The position numbers were made by a program, and so were the translations under genes. Of a DNA stretch of 26,804 nucleotides, positions 1 through 6,752 are shown piece by piece. Position 1 is the first letter of the stretch; every line of letters begins with the position of its first letter. The notes under the pieces are model-generated. The model saw only the letters and a list, made by a program, of their open reading frames with translations. It made no database searches and was not told the origin of the DNA. This DNA comes from Pelomicrobium sp036803785 (lineage in GTDB: Bacteria > Pseudomonadota > Gammaproteobacteria > Burkholderiales > UBA6910): the NCBI RefSeq assembly GCF_036803785.1, contig NZ_DAIRTR010000032.1, forward strand, positions 1-26,804. The letters are read 5' to 3'.

Positions 1-119
1 CAGGCCGCACAGCTCGCCGCCCAACTGCGCGCTTGCAGGTCTTCAGCGGCGTGGCCGACGATCGGCCAGAGCAGCAGCAAGCCTGCCGTCGAAACGGCAC
101 TCTTCACACGTTTCTTCAT
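1..119 (-). CDS. Cytochrome c family protein, N-terminal fragment
   Basis: Only the first 39 complete codons lie in the window; the gene continues off the left edge. The translation starts MKKRVKSAVSTAGLLLLWP, a Sec signal peptide with a lysine/arginine n-region, a leucine-rich core and a likely cut after GHA or HAA. The mature part reads AEDLQARSWAASCAA and then a codon beginning TG, so a CAAC(H) haem-binding motif is very likely but not completed here. The spacing resembles small periplasmic c-type cytochromes, including the cytochrome subunit of flavocytochrome c sulfide dehydrogenase. A strong GAGGAG ribosome site lies just upstream on the - strand. The gene is divergent from the thiocyanate dehydrogenase cluster, so it is a plausible electron acceptor for that enzyme (inference). 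The exact family cannot be fixed from this fragment. Confidence 0.75.
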   Translation of the reverse strand, partial: MKKRVKSAVSTAGLLLLWPIVGHAAEDLQARSWAASCAA

Positions 120-196
120 GGGCTCCTCCTCTGGTGACAAACGACGACGGGTAAGTTTATGAATTATTGAATTACCTGTCATGAATTCTTGTAGGA

Positions 197-225
197 ATAT
201 TAGTTCTTCATGGAAGTCTGTCAAT
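197..225 (-). promoter_or_regulatory. Sigma-70-like promoter for the cytochrome c gene
   Basis: On the - strand, a perfect -35 TTGACA (220-225) is followed after 17 nt by TAATAT (197-202), four of six matches to the -10 consensus. The predicted start is near 190, giving a leader of about 70 nt before the cytochrome ATG. Confidence 0.45.
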
Positions 226-230
226 ACAGA
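217..230. repeat. Dyad TCTGT-CAAT-ACAGA over the -35 element
   Basis: Perfect 5-bp arms (217-221 and 226-230) are separated by CAAT. The dyad covers the -35 element of the leftward promoter, the position of a typical repressor operator. The binding protein is unknown, and 5-bp arms can arise by chance in AT-rich DNA. Confidence 0.3.
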
Positions 231-325
231 TTTTGGTAATAAGGAGATAAGAAGCGGTTATTGTCCACCTCCCTTCCGGTCCATCCGCCTTCCACGCATC
301 CAGCCTCGTGCACTTCTTTTCATTG

Positions 326-342
326 TGGAAAGCTCCTTTCCA
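326..342. promoter_or_regulatory. Candidate enhancer (UAS) for the sigma-54 activator
   Basis: The sequence TGGAAAGCTCCTTTCCA is a perfect dyad with 7-bp arms and a 3-bp centre. It is centred about 160 bp upstream of the predicted sigma-54 start site at 495, within the usual range for NtrC-family enhancer sites. The likely binder is the Fis-type HTH of the activator encoded at 9011-10363. Dyad and distance are seen; the binding partner is inferred. Confidence 0.45.
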
Positions 343-468
343 TTTTGAAAACAAGGCATCGAAAGCCAGCGAGCGGGAATCTTGCTCCCTGTCCGGGTAC
401 GCGCGATCAAGTAAATGATTTTTCTGAATTATAAAAAGGGGCAGGCTCGGGAGAGCGCCAGGGGGATC

Positions 469-484
469 TGGCATAACGCTTGCA
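469..484 (+). promoter_or_regulatory. Sigma-54 (-24/-12) promoter of the TcDH gene
   Basis: TGGCATAACGCTTGCA matches the RpoN consensus TGGCAC-R-N4-TTGC-W at every position except T for C at the sixth base. The invariant GG (470-471) and GC (482-483) have the required spacing. The predicted start is near 495, leaving an 83-nt leader. A sigma-54 promoter needs an enhancer-binding ATPase, and one is encoded in this same cluster at 9011-10363. Confidence 0.82.
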
Positions 485-496
485 GATTTTGTCTCC

Positions 497-540
497 GGCA
501 CCGAAGAGAAAATCTGATAGAGAGACAAATCAGTGGTGCC
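497..540 (+). promoter_or_regulatory. Possible stem-loop near the 5' end of the TcDH leader
   Basis: GGCACC (497-502) is complementary to GGTGCC (535-540). Nested inside, CTGAT (514-518) pairs with ATCAG (528-532). If transcription starts near 495, the mRNA would begin with this stem, which could protect the 5' end. A separate 8-bp inverted repeat (CAGATTTT 483-490, AAAATCTG 509-516) straddles the start site and could act only at DNA level. No known riboswitch was recognised. Confidence 0.3.
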
Positions 541-577
541 AAAGGCCTAAAGATTATCTGATGAGGAGGATAAAGAA

Positions 578-2125
578 ATGAGCTACAAGCCTAGCCAGAA
601 ACGGCGCGACTTCCTCAAGACCGTGGGCTTGGGCGCCGGGGCTGCCGTTGCCGGTGCCACCGGCGGCACGCTTCTTCCTACCGGCGCCCTGCCCACGCTC
701 GTGAAGGAAGCCCACGCGGCCAAGGTCTCTAAACTCGATGAATTCTATGCGCAGATCGGCAAATACATTCTTTTGACCCCAGGCAAGTTCACAGGAACCG
801 TGGCAGCCCACGATCTGGCGAGCGGCCGAACGCTGGCGTGGCTGTCGGGTTGGAACTACGGGGATACCAACCCCATCATGCACCACTTGGCCGCCTTTCC
901 TTCGCCAGATCCCTATAAGGGCTTCGAGTTCATCGTCAACACCCAAGGGGGTAAGAACCTCTTCATTTACGGAATCCCGACCACGGTCAAGGAGCCGGGG
1001 GAGGGCTTCAAGATTTACCGGGTCCGCTACGACGGCACCAAGTTCAACCTGGTGAGCGACATCGCGGAAAAGACTGGTCTCGGACTGGGTGTGCACGTGA
1101 CCACGACCCCCGACGCCACGGGTTTCGCCGTGGCGGACGGTCAAAAAGACATCTTTGCCGAGTTTGACCTGGCCAGCGAGTCGGTACGGGCCGCTTTCTT
1201 CATCGACTGGAAACCCAATAACCCGGACCTCAAGCGTGCCTGGGTGGACGGCGGCACCATGACGATTACTCGCCTTAAGCCTACTTTGCCCGGGGGTAAA
1301 TATGACTACGTGGGCACCAAAGGAACCAAGATCGATTGGGAGCTCGTCCCCGGCGGCGAATTGTTCCTGGAAGAAAACAAGGTAAGCGGCTCGCGACAGA
1401 CCAACACGGTGGCTTTGGACGCCTTCGTGTACGATCCCCGAGGGCGCTGGGGTGCGCTTTCCGCTCGCCTGGCTGGCGTGGCCATCATCTTCGACCGGCA
1501 AAGCTGGGAACCCGTCATAGCCCTGCCCGGCGCCAAGGGTGAGCCCGCCACGCTTCCGGTGAAGAAGACGGGCGCCGATACCTGGGAAGTGAAGCTGGAC
1601 AAGGTCGTTACTCCTGCTCACCAGGCCGGCTTCTCGCCCGACGGCAAGCACTTCCTGTTCATGAACGGGGTACGCCAGAACAATATCATGGTCTGGGACA
1701 CTTCCAACCACGGCGATCCCACCAAGTGGACCAAGAAGGCAGTGGTGGAGGATCCCGGCTGGCGCGGCTCCTATCCCAACACCTTCCACATGGTGTTCAC
1801 GCCCGATGCTAGAAAAGTATACGTCACGCTATGGTGGCCGTCTCCGACCCCCAACGGCATCGCCGTGGTCGACGCCCGAAACTGGAAGCTGCTCAAGTCC
1901 ATCGACATCGGTCCGGACATGCACACGCTGGCCATCACCTACGACGGAAAATACGTAGTGGGCGTGTTCAGCGGTTACCAGAAAACCGCCTCGGGCATCG
2001 TCATCCTGGAGACCAGGACGGACGAAGTGCTGGGCATCCTGCCCAGCGTGGGCGGTCACCATGATTGCGTGATCGTGCCGAAGACCCTAGAGGACCTGCG
2101 CTGCAGCCGATGCACGACCACGTGA
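578..2125 (+). CDS. tcdh: Thiocyanate dehydrogenase (copper beta-propeller, Tat-exported)
   Basis: Predicted periplasmic enzyme oxidising thiocyanate to cyanate and sulfur with release of two electrons. The 515-aa product has a Tat signal (KRRDFLK at 8-14, hydrophobic stretch 15-30, likely cut after AHA at 47), then a beta-propeller with repeated strands such as GFSPDGKH, VFTPDARK and AITYDGKY. TcDH of Thioalkalivibrio paradoxus (548 aa as I recall) has a trinuclear copper site. Its active-site residues, as I recall them (K103, H135, H206, E288, D314, H381, H437, H482, H528), correspond here to K70, H102, H173, E255, D281, H348, H404, H449 and H495, a constant offset of 33. The length difference is also 33. 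The fold is related to nitrous-oxide reductase, but no C-terminal CuA domain is present. The start has AGGAGG 8 nt upstream (564-569). It follows the sigma-54 promoter. The alternative is another NosZ-like propeller enzyme. Confidence 0.87.
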   Translation: MSYKPSQKRRDFLKTVGLGAGAAVAGATGGTLLPTGALPTLVKEAHAAKVSKLDEFYAQIGKYILLTPGKFTGTVAAHDLASGRTLAWLSGWNYGDTNPIMHHLAAFPSPDPYKGFEFIVNTQGGKNLFIYGIPTTVKEPGEGFKIYRVRYDGTKFNLVSDIAEKTGLGLGVHVTTTPDATGFAVADGQKDIFAEFDLASESVRAAFFIDWKPNNPDLKRAWVDGGTMTITRLKPTLPGGKYDYVGTKGTKIDWELVPGGELFLEENKVSGSRQTNTVALDAFVYDPRGRWGALSARLAGVAIIFDRQSWEPVIALPGAKGEPATLPVKKTGADTWEVKLDKVVTPAHQAGFSPDGKHFLFMNGVRQNNIMVWDTSNHGDPTKWTKKAVVEDPGWRGSYPNTFHMVFTPDARKVYVTLWWPSPTPNGIAVVDARNWKLLKSIDIGPDMHTLAITYDGKYVVGVFSGYQKTASGIVILETRTDEVLGILPSVGGHHDCVIVPKTLEDLRCSRCTTT

Positions 2126-2144
2126 CTTGAGGCGCATCCTCCAT

Positions 2145-2157
2145 GCCGTGGGACGGC
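2145..2157 (+). other. Intercistronic hairpin GCCGT-GGG-ACGGC
   Basis: Perfect 5-bp arms with a 3-nt loop lie 20 nt after the TcDH stop, in a 115-nt spacer before the first permease. There is no T-run, so it is not a factor-independent terminator. It could stabilise the upstream mRNA so that the enzyme is made in excess over the transporter (inference). Confidence 0.25.
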
Positions 2158-2240
2158 GCTCACTCACGGCCCTTATCGACTCGCGCTCGGCCGGCACCCC
2201 CTGCGGGTCGATGCGCGGGTCCTTTTATCGCCCTGCCTCG

Positions 2241-3446
2241 ATGGGACTGCTCGCCCTTGCGCTCAAAAACTTAAGGCGCAAGCCTTTCCGCACCTGCGTA
2301 CTGGCGCTGGCAGTCGCCATCGCCGGAGGAGCTGTTTTCTCCACTTCCACCATCATGTGGGGGGTCGAGCGCAGCTTGCAGCGCGGGTTCTCCCGGTTCG
2401 GCGCGGACATTCTGGTCGTCCCTCGAGGGGCTTTGGTCAGCATGAAGTCTGCGCTACTGACAGGGGAGCCGTCGGCTTTTTACATGAAAGCTGCCCTGAT
2501 GAACGATATCCGCTCTCTGGCAGGCGTCGCTAAAGTCTCACCTCAGGTGTTCCTCACTTCCGCCGAGGGCGATCACTGCATCGTCGGCAACGCGTTCTTG
2601 ATTGGCTTTGATCCCGCTACCGATTTCACCGTGACACCATGGTTGGCGCAAAAACTTCAGCGGCCACTGGCGCTGGATGATGCCATCGTGGGAGGTAACA
2701 ACCCTTATCAAGTGGGGGAGCGCGTGTACTTCTACGGAAAAAACTTCACCGTCTATGGCAAGCTGGAACGGACGGGGATCGGGCTCTACGACAATGCGAT
2801 CTTCATCCCGATCGAGCAAGCCTACCAGTTGGCGGAAGCGTCTAGCCGATTCACGGATGTCCCGCCCATGGGATTTTCCCGCGGAGACGTATCAGCTTTC
2901 CTCGTTCAAGTGAGCACCACCGCCAGCGCCAGCGCGGTGCGTTTCGTGCTCAGCCGCAATCCAGCAGTCAAGGTGATCACGGCTGGAAACATCGTCACCT
3001 CTGTGCGCCAAAACCTGGCCGCCTTGTTCGCGGGTACGCTCCTCCTGAGCATCGTCCTCATTGTCGGCAATGTTCTCACGATCAGCGCTGTCTTCTCTTC
3101 TATCGTCAACGAGCGCAGAAGAGAGCTTGGTCTCCTGCGCGCTCTGGGCGCCAAAAGAAAAACCATTTTCCGTCTATTCGTCTCCGAGTCCGGCCTGCTT
3201 ACCGTCATAGGTGGCCTGGCTGGTGTGCTGCTCGGTCTGATCCTCCTGCGAGCATATGCACGCACCATCGGCTTTCACCTGGAGTCGTTGAACATCCCGT
3301 TCCTTTGGCCACCTTGGCCCCATATCGGGCTGATCGCGTTGGCCAGTGTTTTGCTTTCTCTCTTGGTCGGACTGATGGGTGCAGCGTATCCTGCGTCGGC
3401 GGGAAGCCGGATGGAACCCTACGACGCGATTCGCTCCGGAGAATGA
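2241..3446 (+). CDS. MacB/FtsX-type ABC transporter permease (module 1)
   Basis: The 401-aa inner-membrane protein has the MacB layout. An N-terminal cytoplasmic start (LALKNLRRKPFRT) and one TM segment (about 18-38) precede a large periplasmic domain (about 40-260), then three C-terminal TM segments. The FtsX signature is ERRRELGLLRALGAKRKTI, after the second TM. Such proteins are mechanotransmission permeases working with a LolD-like ATPase rather than classic importers. The frame is open back to a TTG at 2127 and an ATG at 2211. I chose ATG 2241 because the protein then begins like the family, though no clear ribosome site precedes it. The 3' end overlaps the ATPase start as ATGA. Substrate is unknown; the position after TcDH suggests copper handling or enzyme maturation (inference). 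Confidence 0.85.
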   Translation: MGLLALALKNLRRKPFRTCVLALAVAIAGGAVFSTSTIMWGVERSLQRGFSRFGADILVVPRGALVSMKSALLTGEPSAFYMKAALMNDIRSLAGVAKVSPQVFLTSAEGDHCIVGNAFLIGFDPATDFTVTPWLAQKLQRPLALDDAIVGGNNPYQVGERVYFYGKNFTVYGKLERTGIGLYDNAIFIPIEQAYQLAEASSRFTDVPPMGFSRGDVSAFLVQVSTTASASAVRFVLSRNPAVKVITAGNIVTSVRQNLAALFAGTLLLSIVLIVGNVLTISAVFSSIVNERRRELGLLRALGAKRKTIFRLFVSESGLLTVIGGLAGVLLGLILLRAYARTIGFHLESLNIPFLWPPWPHIGLIALASVLLSLLVGLMGAAYPASAGSRMEPYDAIRSGE

Positions 3447-4147
3447 AGATCGAGCTCAAAGACGTCTGGCGCGTGTACAGCGTGGGTGACCTCGCCATCC
3501 ATGCGGTGCAAGGGGTAAACCTGCCCATTGCAGCGGGGGAATTCGTCGCTATCGTGGGCCATTCGGGCAGCGGTAAATCCACCCTGCTCAGCCTGATGGG
3601 AGGCTTAGCACGGCCCACGCGAGGGGTAGTTCTCTATGATTCAGTGGACCTTTGGAAGCTCCGCGACGACGAGCGTTCAGAGATCAGGAATCTCAAGATC
3701 GGCTTCATTTTCCAGTTCGCCAGCCTGATCCCGACTCTGGACGCGCTGGACAACGTAGCCCTTCCTGTCCTTTTTTCCCCCTCTCCGCGCCCCAAAGTCG
3801 AAGTCTACGCAAACGCTCGAGAGCTTTTAGCCCTTATGGGCCTAGAAGACAAGCAACACGCTTACCCTAACGAACTCTCGGGTGGGCAACAACGGCGCGT
3901 AGCCATCGCCCGGGCCCTCATCCACCATCCGGCAGTAATCCTGGCCGACGAGCCCACCGGAGATCTGGACGAGGAAAACGAGGCCGAAGTAATCCGCCTG
4001 CTGTTACACACCCGTCGTCGCTATGGCTCGGCACTGGTCCTGGTCACCCATAACCGCACTCTCGCCCGCCATGCAGATCGGTTACTACACATGAAAAACG
4101 GGAATCTCGTGTATGAAGATCTACCAAATCGCCTGGCGCGAAATTAG
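3443..4147 (+). CDS. LolD/MacB-type ABC transporter ATPase (module 1)
   Basis: The 234-aa protein is a complete ABC ATPase. It has Walker A GHSGSGKST (39-47), Q-loop Q91, signature LSGGQQRR (145-152), Walker B VILADEP (165-171) with GDLD D-loop, and switch His203. Length and sequence fit the LolD/FtsE/MacB-ATPase group, which pairs with FtsX-domain permeases. The ATG overlaps the preceding permease stop by 4 nt (ATGA), indicating translational coupling. Its 3' end overlaps the next permease by 35 nt. It should form a cytoplasmic dimer driving the permease at 2241-3446, or a mixed complex with both permeases. An open frame extends upstream to 3305 but lies inside the permease gene. Confidence 0.9.
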   Translation: MKIELKDVWRVYSVGDLAIHAVQGVNLPIAAGEFVAIVGHSGSGKSTLLSLMGGLARPTRGVVLYDSVDLWKLRDDERSEIRNLKIGFIFQFASLIPTLDALDNVALPVLFSPSPRPKVEVYANARELLALMGLEDKQHAYPNELSGGQQRRVAIARALIHHPAVILADEPTGDLDEENEAEVIRLLLHTRRRYGSALVLVTHNRTLARHADRLLHMKNGNLVYEDLPNRLARN

Positions 4148-5327
4148 CCGCCGCAGGCTGAGAACTCTGTACACAGCGAGCAGCATCGTGCTCTCAATCG
4201 CTCTGCTGGTCGCCACTGTGCTCGTGGGAGCGGCTGGGCAAAAAGATCTGCTGCTGACCATCACCCGCTACGGTCATAGCCTCACGATTTTTCCTGCCAC
4301 CAGCGCTGAAGTTAGCCTTCAGCGGTTCGGCATCGGCAGCGGTCACTATATCCCGGAAGAGGCGATTCCAGAGATCAAGCGCGTCTACGATCACGCCATA
4401 CGAGCCGGGTGGGAGAAAAAGGGTGGCCTGGTCCTGGACGGGGGCACCATTGGAGGCGTGGACAACTTCCAAGAAGCCATCTTCGCCCCACGCCTGTACG
4501 AGGAGAGCACCTTGCTGGGGAGACGCGTCGTGGTGGCCGGGCTGGTGCCGGATGCCGAATACAAGGCGCGTTTTTGGTGGGAAGTAGACGATGGGCGCCT
4601 GATCAACGGCGGCAGCGAAGTGATGGTAGGCAAGGTCTTTGCTGATGTCACCGGGGTCAAAGTTGGCGATCGCCTGGAGGTCAACGGTCGCCCCATGAAA
4701 ATAGTCGGCGTTTTGCGCGAGACCGACTCTCCCGACGATTACATGGTATTCGGCGACCTGGGAGCGATCCAGCAAGCCTTCGGCAAACAGGGGTTGGTGT
4801 CTCTGATCAACGTGCGTGCCATGTGCAATTACTGTCCAGTCGGCGAGGCGGAGCTTGCCATCAACCAGCAAGTGGTAGGGGTGCGCGCCACTTCCCAGCG
4901 AGAGATCGCCACTGCCCAGCACAAGATTTTCCGCAATGTCACTGGTGTCATCCTCGGATTAGTATTCTTGTCCCTGGTCATCGCCTGCATGGCGGTATTT
5001 AACATGGTCCTCGGCACCATCCACAACCGGCTCCGCGAAGTGGGACTGCTCAAAGTGTTGGGGGCTTCCCGCGGGCAGCTCCTGCGGCTATTCATGTACG
5101 AGGCGCTGCTCGTCGGGGTAGTAGGTGGTATCATCGGATATGCAGCAGGGTATCTCTTGGCGGTTATCGTAGGGCCGTGGCTGCTGCCCTCGGCGCTCAT
5201 CGAAACTCGCTGGTGGCATCCGTTAGCCGCCGTCTTCGTCGCTACTTTGACCAGCGTGGTGGCAACTCTCTATCCTGCGCTCCACGCCTCTCGCATTCGA
5301 GCGGTGGAAGCTTTCGGCGCGTTGTGA
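4113..5327 (+). CDS. MacB/FtsX-type ABC transporter permease (module 2) with CxxC motif
   Basis: The 404-aa protein has the same architecture as the module 1 permease. TM1 is at about 21-41, the periplasmic domain at about 42-272, and three TM segments at about 274-300, 328-356 and 368-390. The FtsX signature is NRLREVGLLKVLGASRGQ. The periplasmic domain ends in MCNYCPVGEAE (C238 and C241), a CxxC pair suited to metal or redox chemistry at the membrane surface. Similar MacB-like permeases occur in pairs beside metal-handling proteins, for example next to Ftr1/P19 iron systems (family knowledge). The start overlaps the ATPase gene by 35 nt. Substrate is unknown. Copper delivery to TcDH, or thiol/sulfur handling, are the options favoured by context. 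Confidence 0.87.
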   Translation: MKIYQIAWREISRRRLRTLYTASSIVLSIALLVATVLVGAAGQKDLLLTITRYGHSLTIFPATSAEVSLQRFGIGSGHYIPEEAIPEIKRVYDHAIRAGWEKKGGLVLDGGTIGGVDNFQEAIFAPRLYEESTLLGRRVVVAGLVPDAEYKARFWWEVDDGRLINGGSEVMVGKVFADVTGVKVGDRLEVNGRPMKIVGVLRETDSPDDYMVFGDLGAIQQAFGKQGLVSLINVRAMCNYCPVGEAELAINQQVVGVRATSQREIATAQHKIFRNVTGVILGLVFLSLVIACMAVFNMVLGTIHNRLREVGLLKVLGASRGQLLRLFMYEALLVGVVGGIIGYAAGYLLAVIVGPWLLPSALIETRWWHPLAAVFVATLTSVVATLYPALHASRIRAVEAFGAL

Positions 5328-5339
5328 GAAGGAAGCAAC

Positions 5340-6044
5340 ATGGCGGAATCCATCGCTTTTTTGCATAACGTGGAAAAGAGCTACTTTACTGCCGGTGGAA
5401 CAGTTGCGGCGCTCTCCAAAGTCACCTTGGAAGTGGGCCACTCCGATTACCTCTGCCTCATGGGGCCCTCCGGCTCAGGCAAAACGACACTACTCAACAT
5501 TTTGGGCGGAATCGATCGGCCTAGTGCAGGTGAGGTTTTTATCGACGGACAGCGTATCGACACGCTCCCCGAGCGAGATCTACTCCCGATTCGACGCACG
5601 AAGGTTGCCTACGTGTTTCAGGAAGCGCGGCTCATGCCGTCTCTCACCGCGCTGGAAAACGTGCTTCTGCCCTCTGCCTTCGCCAGTGGTGACGAGAAGC
5701 AAATACGGGAACGGGCGCTGGCGCTTCTTGAAAAGGTCGGTCTGGAAAAGCGTGCCCATCATCTGGTGCACCAGCTCTCCGGAGGCGAGGCGCAACGGGT
5801 CTGCATCGCCCGGGCCCTGCTCAACCGGCCAGCCTTGATCCTAGCAGATGAGCCTACCGGTAATCTCGATCATGCCACCCGACTCGAGATCGTAGAGCTG
5901 TTGGAGGATATCTACGAGGAGGGTAGTTCGGTAGTCATGGTTACCCATGATCCCGAGCTGGCGCGCCGAGCCAGAAGAAAAATTACTATCCGCGACGGAA
6001 GAATCGAGGAACAAGAAGCGGCAAGGCTAGCCATACAAGACTGA
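5340..6044 (+). CDS. LolD/MacB-type ABC transporter ATPase (module 2)
   Basis: The 234-aa ABC ATPase has Walker A GPSGSGKTT (42-50), Q-loop Q94, signature LSGGEAQR (146-153), Walker B LILADEP (166-172) with GNLD, and switch His203. It is the same length as the module 1 ATPase but clearly diverged, so the two modules are unlikely to be a recent tandem duplication. The ATG follows the permease stop by 12 nt, with AAGGA upstream. It should power the permease at 4113-5327. The next gene starts 17 nt downstream, so it belongs to the same transcript. Confidence 0.9.
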   Translation: MAESIAFLHNVEKSYFTAGGTVAALSKVTLEVGHSDYLCLMGPSGSGKTTLLNILGGIDRPSAGEVFIDGQRIDTLPERDLLPIRRTKVAYVFQEARLMPSLTALENVLLPSAFASGDEKQIRERALALLEKVGLEKRAHHLVHQLSGGEAQRVCIARALLNRPALILADEPTGNLDHATRLEIVELLEDIYEEGSSVVMVTHDPELARRARRKITIRDGRIEEQEAARLAIQD

Positions 6045-6061
6045 AGCGGGAGAGAATTTCG

Positions 6062-6736
6062 ATGGACCGAGCACCGGAAGACCTTTCTCTGCCGGTGGAA
6101 AGCCACCGCTCACGTCGTCGCTGGGCCCTCGCTGCTGCCGTCCTTGTTGCGGGCGGGGCACTCATGGGTATTGACTTCCTGGTAGGCCATTACCAGGAAC
6201 GACTCCTGGCACAGCGCCAGGAGGCCAGAGCCAGGCTCGAAAGGCTTGCCTGGTTTCACCTTCGGGCTGACGTCCAAGGTATTGCTTACACTCCCGACGG
6301 CCAATACAAGCTCTCCCTGTGGATGGAAAACGTCTTTCCAGAGTACCCCCTGTTTGTCATGACCCCGACGGTACGAGCCTTCGTCCAGGTAGGGCCTCAG
6401 TGGAAGGAGGTGCCAACCAGCGAGCCGCCAGGCGGTGGAATGGTGGAGGGTGTGGTTATTCCTCTCGAAGAGCGGGTCACGGTAGAGCGCATTGTGGACA
6501 TCCGTCTCAAGGATTACTTTGAGCTCCTGCCTGGCTACATGCACGTAAAGTTCGACAACACCATGCTGGTGGCGCTGAGCCCGGAACCTAAAGACGAGAG
6601 CGAGATCGTGGAGCGCACCGATAACTATTACGTGCATTTGAGGCCTTATGGCGCAGACGATGCGCAGCTGCGCCGACTCAATAAGTTCGCCCCAGATCTG
6701 CCGGTACCGATCTATATCGGCATGCCGCCACACTAA
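6062..6736 (+). CDS. Membrane-anchored envelope protein of unknown family
   Basis: The 224-aa product has a short cytoplasmic tail rich in Arg/His, one TM helix (about 20-42) and a short charged helical linker (ERLLAQRQEARARLERLAW). A soluble, presumably periplasmic domain (about 65-224) follows, with predicted beta structure and several aromatic/Pro motifs (FPEYPLFVMTP, VPIYIGMPPH). I do not recognise the family. A GGGAGAG ribosome site precedes the ATG. The gene lies between the second ABC ATPase and a lipoprotein gene, with gaps of 17 and 16 nt. This suggests a periplasmic adaptor or partner of the MacB-like transporters, like the place MacA holds beside MacB, although the sequence does not look like MacA (inference). 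Confidence 0.7.
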   Translation: MDRAPEDLSLPVESHRSRRRWALAAAVLVAGGALMGIDFLVGHYQERLLAQRQEARARLERLAWFHLRADVQGIAYTPDGQYKLSLWMENVFPEYPLFVMTPTVRAFVQVGPQWKEVPTSEPPGGGMVEGVVIPLEERVTVERIVDIRLKDYFELLPGYMHVKFDNTMLVALSPEPKDESEIVERTDNYYVHLRPYGADDAQLRRLNKFAPDLPVPIYIGMPPH

Positions 6737-6752
6737 CGGGGGAAAAGCGCCA

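Larger units (their letters stand above)
120..577. other. Divergent control region, cytochrome c / thiocyanate dehydrogenase
   Basis: This 458-bp stretch holds no convincing gene. It is visibly more AT-rich than its surroundings on the left side. It contains a sigma-70-like promoter facing left, a dyad over its -35 element, a 17-bp dyad near 334, a sigma-54 promoter at 469-484, an inverted repeat around the predicted start site and an 83-nt leader. The 106-codon reading frame on the - strand across 208-528 lacks a ribosome site and overlaps all these elements, so it was not called. Confidence 0.7.

Noticed and set aside
554..1789. 411-codon open frame on the - strand
   Set aside because: Antisense to the TcDH gene, no family pattern or ribosome site; high G+C keeps the opposite frame open.
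578..2125. Nitrous-oxide reductase (NosZ)
   Set aside because: Same propeller relationship, but the C-terminal CuA cupredoxin domain is missing and the residues follow the TcDH pattern.
2241..6044. Macrolide-efflux (MacAB) or Lol lipoprotein system
   Set aside because: Architecture is MacB/LolCDE-like, but there is no MacA or TolC partner and the context is a copper enzyme, so a drug or lipoprotein role was not claimed.
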